From: Bacteroidota bacterium | Lineage (GTDB): Bacteria > Bacteroidota > Rhodothermia > Rhodothermales > UBA10348 | Direction of reading: 5' to 3' | NCBI GenBank assembly: GCA_027622005.1 | Contig: JAQBZH010000026.1 | Coordinates: forward strand, 1 to 33,674 | Length of the DNA stretch: 33,674 nt | Shown here: piece after piece, positions 30,707 through 33,674 of the stretch | Layout: the number at the start of each line of letters is the position of its first letter | How positions within the stretch are numbered: the first letter of the stretch is position 1 | Translations under genes and position numbers: made by a program | The notes under the pieces: generated by a model | Database searches by the model: none | Told to the model about the DNA's origin: nothing | Seen by the model: only the letters and a program-made list of their open reading frames with translations

Positions 30707-32326
30707 ATGATGAATCCTTTGGCGCATATGGCCCCGGTGTTGAGTTCCGCTTCCATGCGCGAAGCGGATCGGGTGACCATTGAAGAATTGGGGATTCCGG
30801 CTCATACGCTCATGGAATCGGCAGGCCGAGAGGCCGCCGAAGTCGCTGAGGAAATGATTGAGGTCATTCTGGATGTACGGCGGGAGCGCAGCGAATGGGT
30901 GGATGAGCGGGTTCAGCATCCGACCGCTCATATTGTTTGTTTATGTGGCAAGGGAAACAATGGAGGCGACGGCCTCGTGATTGCCCGCTATCTTGCGGGT
31001 CGCGGGCATCGGGTTTCAGTCGTGTTATTTGGAGATAAGTACTCAGGGGCCGCGGCTACCAATCTGGCCATCTTGAAAAAAGTGGCGGACCATCACTCGG
31101 TGGTTGTCGTGCCTTACATCAACGAATCAACCCTCGATGAGTTGGGGCCCGTAGACCTCGTTGTCGATGCTATCCTTGGGACCGGGCTTCAAGCGAATGT
31201 TAAACCTCCCGTTTTGGAAGTCATCGGTTGGGTAAATCGGCAACCTGGCGCCATCCTTTCGGTGGATATTCCAACCGGCTTAAACGCCGACTCCGGCCAC
31301 GTCTTAGGGAATGCGATTAAGGCCCACGTGACGGTCACAATGGGGGCGCTAAAGCCCGGTTTATTGATTGAGGATGGGCCGGATATTGTTGGTGCCCTTC
31401 AGGTTGTGGACATCGGCATCCCACCTTTCGTATTGGAATCGAGCCTGTTGGGAGAAGCAGAAATCCGCGTCTCAGATGCCGTTTTCGTGTCATCGTGCCT
31501 ACCCACCAGGAGCCGTAAAGACCACAAATACACTTACGGGCCCACCATCGTTGCCGGTGGTTCTAAGGCCTTCCCGGGAGCGCCGGTCCTGGCTAGTTTA
31601 GGCGCGGCCAAAATCGGAAGTGGGTATGTTTTCTGTTTATGTCCGGATGATATTAAATCGCTACTGGAAGAAAAGCTGACAGAAATTCCCGTTGAATCCT
31701 GGAGCGATGGGGGCGATGTCGCACTGGCTTCAATGCTTGAAAGGCTCGGCACGCGCTGGACCAAAACCAAGGGCTTTTTGATCGGTCCCGGACTCGGTCG
31801 TGACGCTAAAACGACCGGCCTTGTCAAATCTCTCCTAAAGGCGCATTCAGGCCCTGCTGTGGTGGACGCCGATGCGCTATATGCTCTTCGCAACGAGCAA
31901 GTCTGGGTAAAAGCAGCGTCCAACGGACAGTGGATTTTTACACCACATGAGGGCGAATTCGCTATGTTGATGGGTAGCGAAACGCTCGGTATTAACCGAA
32001 TAACTGCCGCCAGGTTATTGGCGAAAGAGTGGAATGTAGTGGTGTTGCTGAAGGGTTTACCCTCCATTGTGGCGTCTCCTGAAGGAAGAGTAGTTATCAA
32101 TTCCACTGGAAACCCTTCAGTGGGTACAGCGGGCACCGGCGACGTCCTAAGCGGAATGGTGGCTGGCCTCGTTTCTATGGGTCTCTCGCCATTTTTTGCA
32201 GCCGTTTGCGGAATTCACATCGCTGGAACTGCGGCTGATCTATACGTTGAAGAGCACGCAGCAGGCTCCATGATGGCCAGCGACATCGTTGAATGGCTGC
32301 CACGGGCCCTGGCATCGTATCGATAA
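30707..32326 (+). CDS. nnr: Bifunctional NAD(P)HX epimerase/dehydratase
   Basis: This metabolite-repair enzyme restores hydrated NADH and NADPH. The N-terminal half (about residues 1-225) is the epimerase (YjeF_N), with MREADR, the GKGNNGGDGLVIARYL loop, DAILGTGL and SVDIPTGLNADSG. The C-terminal half (about 240-539) is the ADP- or ATP-dependent dehydratase of the ribokinase-like fold. It shows KYTYGPTIVAGGSKAFPGAPVLA, LIGPGLGRD, VDADALYAL, TPHEGEFAML and GTGDVLSGMVAGL. The fused form is the usual bacterial one. The start is one of several near-by codons (TTG 30704, ATG 30707, 30710 and 30728); I give the first ATG. It lies 56 bases after the Ig lipoprotein gene. Confidence 0.94.
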   Translation: MMNPLAHMAPVLSSASMREADRVTIEELGIPAHTLMESAGREAAEVAEEMIEVILDVRRERSEWVDERVQHPTAHIVCLCGKGNNGGDGLVIARYLAGRGHRVSVVLFGDKYSGAAATNLAILKKVADHHSVVVVPYINESTLDELGPVDLVVDAILGTGLQANVKPPVLEVIGWVNRQPGAILSVDIPTGLNADSGHVLGNAIKAHVTVTMGALKPGLLIEDGPDIVGALQVVDIGIPPFVLESSLLGEAEIRVSDAVFVSSCLPTRSRKDHKYTYGPTIVAGGSKAFPGAPVLASLGAAKIGSGYVFCLCPDDIKSLLEEKLTEIPVESWSDGGDVALASMLERLGTRWTKTKGFLIGPGLGRDAKTTGLVKSLLKAHSGPAVVDADALYALRNEQVWVKAASNGQWIFTPHEGEFAMLMGSETLGINRITAARLLAKEWNVVVLLKGLPSIVASPEGRVVINSTGNPSVGTAGTGDVLSGMVAGLVSMGLSPFFAAVCGIHIAGTAADLYVEEHAAGSMMASDIVEWLPRALASYR

Positions 32327-32363
32327 TTGTCTCTTCCTTGATCCTTTTCTCTACTGTCAATTC

Positions 32364-32753
32364 ATGCTCCTTCGCATAAGACCTATTACCCTGGCGCTCT
32401 CCTGGACCCTTCTCATTTTGGTGCTTCTCTCCATTCCGGGTAAATCTGTCCCAAGAGTAGCCATAATGGAGTTCGACAAATTTATTCACGCGGGGCTGTT
32501 TTTTGTTTTAACCACACTTTGGCTTCGCGCCGTGGCGGCTGAAAACGTTACAAGGGCGCTGGTCGTGCTGGGCTGTATCGTCGTTTTTTCTTTCGCCTCA
32601 GAGTGGTATCAAGAATGGCTTCCCTTTGACCGAACGGCCGATTTGTTCGATGCCGTGGCCGATTCCATAGGTGCGCTGATCGGAATTTTGGTTTGGGCAA
32701 TCGCGATGGTGAAACGAAAAAAATCCGACCAGGGAATAGCTTCGCTCAAATAA
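32364..32753 (+). CDS. VanZ-family membrane protein
   Basis: The 129-residue product has four predicted membrane helices. It carries the VanZ-family features: an early helix with LSIPG, then EFDKFIHAGLFFVLTTLW, EWYQEWLPFDRTADLFD and a final helix after ADSIGALIGI. VanZ-like proteins are widespread and mostly uncharacterised; only the teicoplanin-resistance VanZ has a known phenotype, and this one need not confer resistance. I chose ATG 32364 because the 25 residues upstream lack hydrophobic or family character. It starts 37 bases after the NAD(P)HX repair gene and may be co-transcribed with it. Confidence 0.85.
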   Translation: MLLRIRPITLALSWTLLILVLLSIPGKSVPRVAIMEFDKFIHAGLFFVLTTLWLRAVAAENVTRALVVLGCIVVFSFASEWYQEWLPFDRTADLFDAVADSIGALIGILVWAIAMVKRKKSDQGIASLK

Positions 32754-32879
32754 TTTTACTCCTTAGGAGCAACTCGGAACGAATCATGGGGTCTTAATAG
32801 TGAATGTGAGGTCGAAAACTGAAAAAGATTGCTATTTGTTAGGGAGGGTCTGTCGTTTTCACTTTCGATTTAGCAAGAG

Positions 32880-32912
32880 TTGACGTATAATTTCGCCTCG
32901 GTCCTATTTTGG
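32880..32912 (+). promoter_or_regulatory. Possible Bacteroidota-type promoter of tonB
   Basis: In the 208-base gap before tonB, TTGAC at 32880-32884 and TATTTTGG at 32905-32912 are about 20 bases apart. They loosely resemble the TTTG and TAnnTTTG boxes of Bacteroidota housekeeping promoters. The match is imperfect. Nothing else stands out in this gap. Confidence 0.25.
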
Positions 32913-32961
32913 CCGTTGCGCACAGCTTTAAAGCGAACTAAGAAGCGCCCATTACAGAATT

Positions 32962-33624
32962 ATGGCACTCAAAAAAACAGATAAAGCGAACCTCCGCCTT
33001 CGGTACCCGCTTTTTATTCAGATAGGAATACTTCTCACCCTGACGTTGTTGGTCGTGGCCTTTCGCCTCCCCGTGTCAGTAGTAGAAAATTTTGAAGTTA
33101 GTCTCTCGGACCAGGAAGTCGTCCAGATGGAGGAAATGGTTCAGACTCAACAGCAAGAGAAACCACCCCCACCACCGCGTCCACCGGTCCCTGTTGAGGT
33201 TCCGAACGACGAAGTGTTGGAAGATGATGTGCTAGACCTCGACATGTCTTTGGACATTGACGTCGCTGTTGATCTTCCACCACCACCACCTCCTCCAAAA
33301 AAGGAAGTAGAAGAAGCCGAGCCTGAAATCTTTGTGATTGTAGAGCAAACGCCAGAGCTTATTGGTGGTCTTTCCGAGCTTCAGAAAAAAATTAAATACC
33401 CAGAAATCGCGAGAAAAGCAGGGGTTGAAGGCCGGGTATTCTTGCAATTCGTAGTTGACGAGAAGGGAAATGTGCACGACCCAATCGTAACCCGCGGAAT
33501 CGGAGCCGGATGCGATGAAGAAGCTATTCGCGCCATTTTGACTGCCAAGTTTAAACCAGGCAAACAGCGTGGAAAGGCGGTTAAGGTTAAAATGTCTCTT
33601 CCAATCACTTTCCGGTTGAAGTAA
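32962..33624 (+). CDS. tonB: TonB-family energy transducer
   Basis: TonB passes proton-motive energy from the ExbBD complex to outer-membrane receptors. The 220-residue product has a cytoplasmic basic start, one transmembrane anchor (about residues 17-34), and a periplasmic linker. The linker has two proline runs (PPPPPRPP, PPPPPPP) separated by a very acidic stretch, DDVLDLDMSLDIDVAVDL. The C-terminal TonB domain contains PELIGGLSELQKKIKYPEIA, EGRVFLQFVVDEKGNV and KVKMSLPITFRL. This form is usual in Bacteroidota relatives. No exbB or exbD gene is adjacent within the window. A hairpin follows 27 bases after the stop. Confidence 0.93.
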   Translation: MALKKTDKANLRLRYPLFIQIGILLTLTLLVVAFRLPVSVVENFEVSLSDQEVVQMEEMVQTQQQEKPPPPPRPPVPVEVPNDEVLEDDVLDLDMSLDIDVAVDLPPPPPPPKKEVEEAEPEIFVIVEQTPELIGGLSELQKKIKYPEIARKAGVEGRVFLQFVVDEKGNVHDPIVTRGIGAGCDEEAIRAILTAKFKPGKQRGKAVKVKMSLPITFRLK

Positions 33625-33651
33625 GAAACACCGTTTGATTTGTTGAAAAGG

Positions 33652-33674
33652 GTCGGCGAGCTTTGCTCGCCGAC
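33652..33674 (+). terminator. Hairpin after tonB, cut by the window end
   Basis: A perfect 10-bp stem, GTCGGCGAGC (33652-33661) with its complement (33665-33674), closes a TTT loop. It is most likely the tonB terminator. The window ends on its last base, so a following T-run cannot be seen. Confidence 0.65.

Noticed and set aside
31534-32136. 200-codon minus-strand frame inside the NAD(P)HX repair gene
   Set aside because: It is antisense to the conserved dehydratase domain and has no family signature.

Overview
The window looks like chromosomal DNA of an FCB-group bacterium (Rhodothermota, Balneolota or Bacteroidota-like). The evidence is a secreted metalloprotease ending in a type IX secretion sorting domain, a Bacteroidota-style TonB, SbsA-type Ig lipoprotein architecture, an alanine dehydrogenase with the N-terminal extension usual in that group, roughly 50% G+C, and few strong Shine-Dalgarno sites. 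This placement is inference; no rRNA or other phylogenetic marker is present.

Region 1 (1-6803, plus strand) is a CzcCBA heavy-metal efflux operon. It is headed by a small secreted Cys/His protein and bounded at both ends by nearly identical GGGGTTGGG hairpins. Region 2 (6812-8907, minus) is a two-gene, translationally coupled cassette: a KamA-family radical SAM aminomutase and a D-Ala-D-Ala-ligase-like ATP-grasp enzyme. A lipoprotein of the cyclase/kynurenine-formamidase family (9034-9864) is divergent from it. Region 3 (9886-16263, minus) is a CusCBA copper/silver efflux operon, again headed by a small secreted Cys/His protein. The CusA keeps the full Met triad and the CusB keeps its N-terminal Met site, whereas the CzcA of region 1 has the divalent-cation D402/D408/E415 signature. 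The cell therefore carries separate pumps for divalent and monovalent metals. No metal-sensing regulator gene is visible in the window.

Region 4 (16317-18819, minus) holds ftsX and an M36-like secreted metalloprotease. Region 5 (18862-24489, minus) is a histidine-utilisation operon, yceH-hutU-hutH-hutI, followed by a one-domain asparaginase-like gene in the place where a final formiminoglutamate-handling enzyme might be expected. Region 6 carries alanine dehydrogenase and a SpoU/TrmH RNA methyltransferase (minus), divergent from glutamate dehydrogenase (plus). Regions 5 and 6 together form an amino-acid nitrogen catabolism neighbourhood (His, Asn, Ala, Glu), consistent with growth on peptides released by secreted proteases.

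Region 7 (28237-33674, plus) follows a strong hairpin. It holds an unassigned envelope protein coupled to an Ig-like lipoprotein, the bifunctional NAD(P)HX repair enzyme, a VanZ-family membrane protein and a TonB-family transducer, and it ends in another hairpin. No tRNA, rRNA, CRISPR array, transposase or phage gene was found. No gene-free stretch exceeds about 210 bases.
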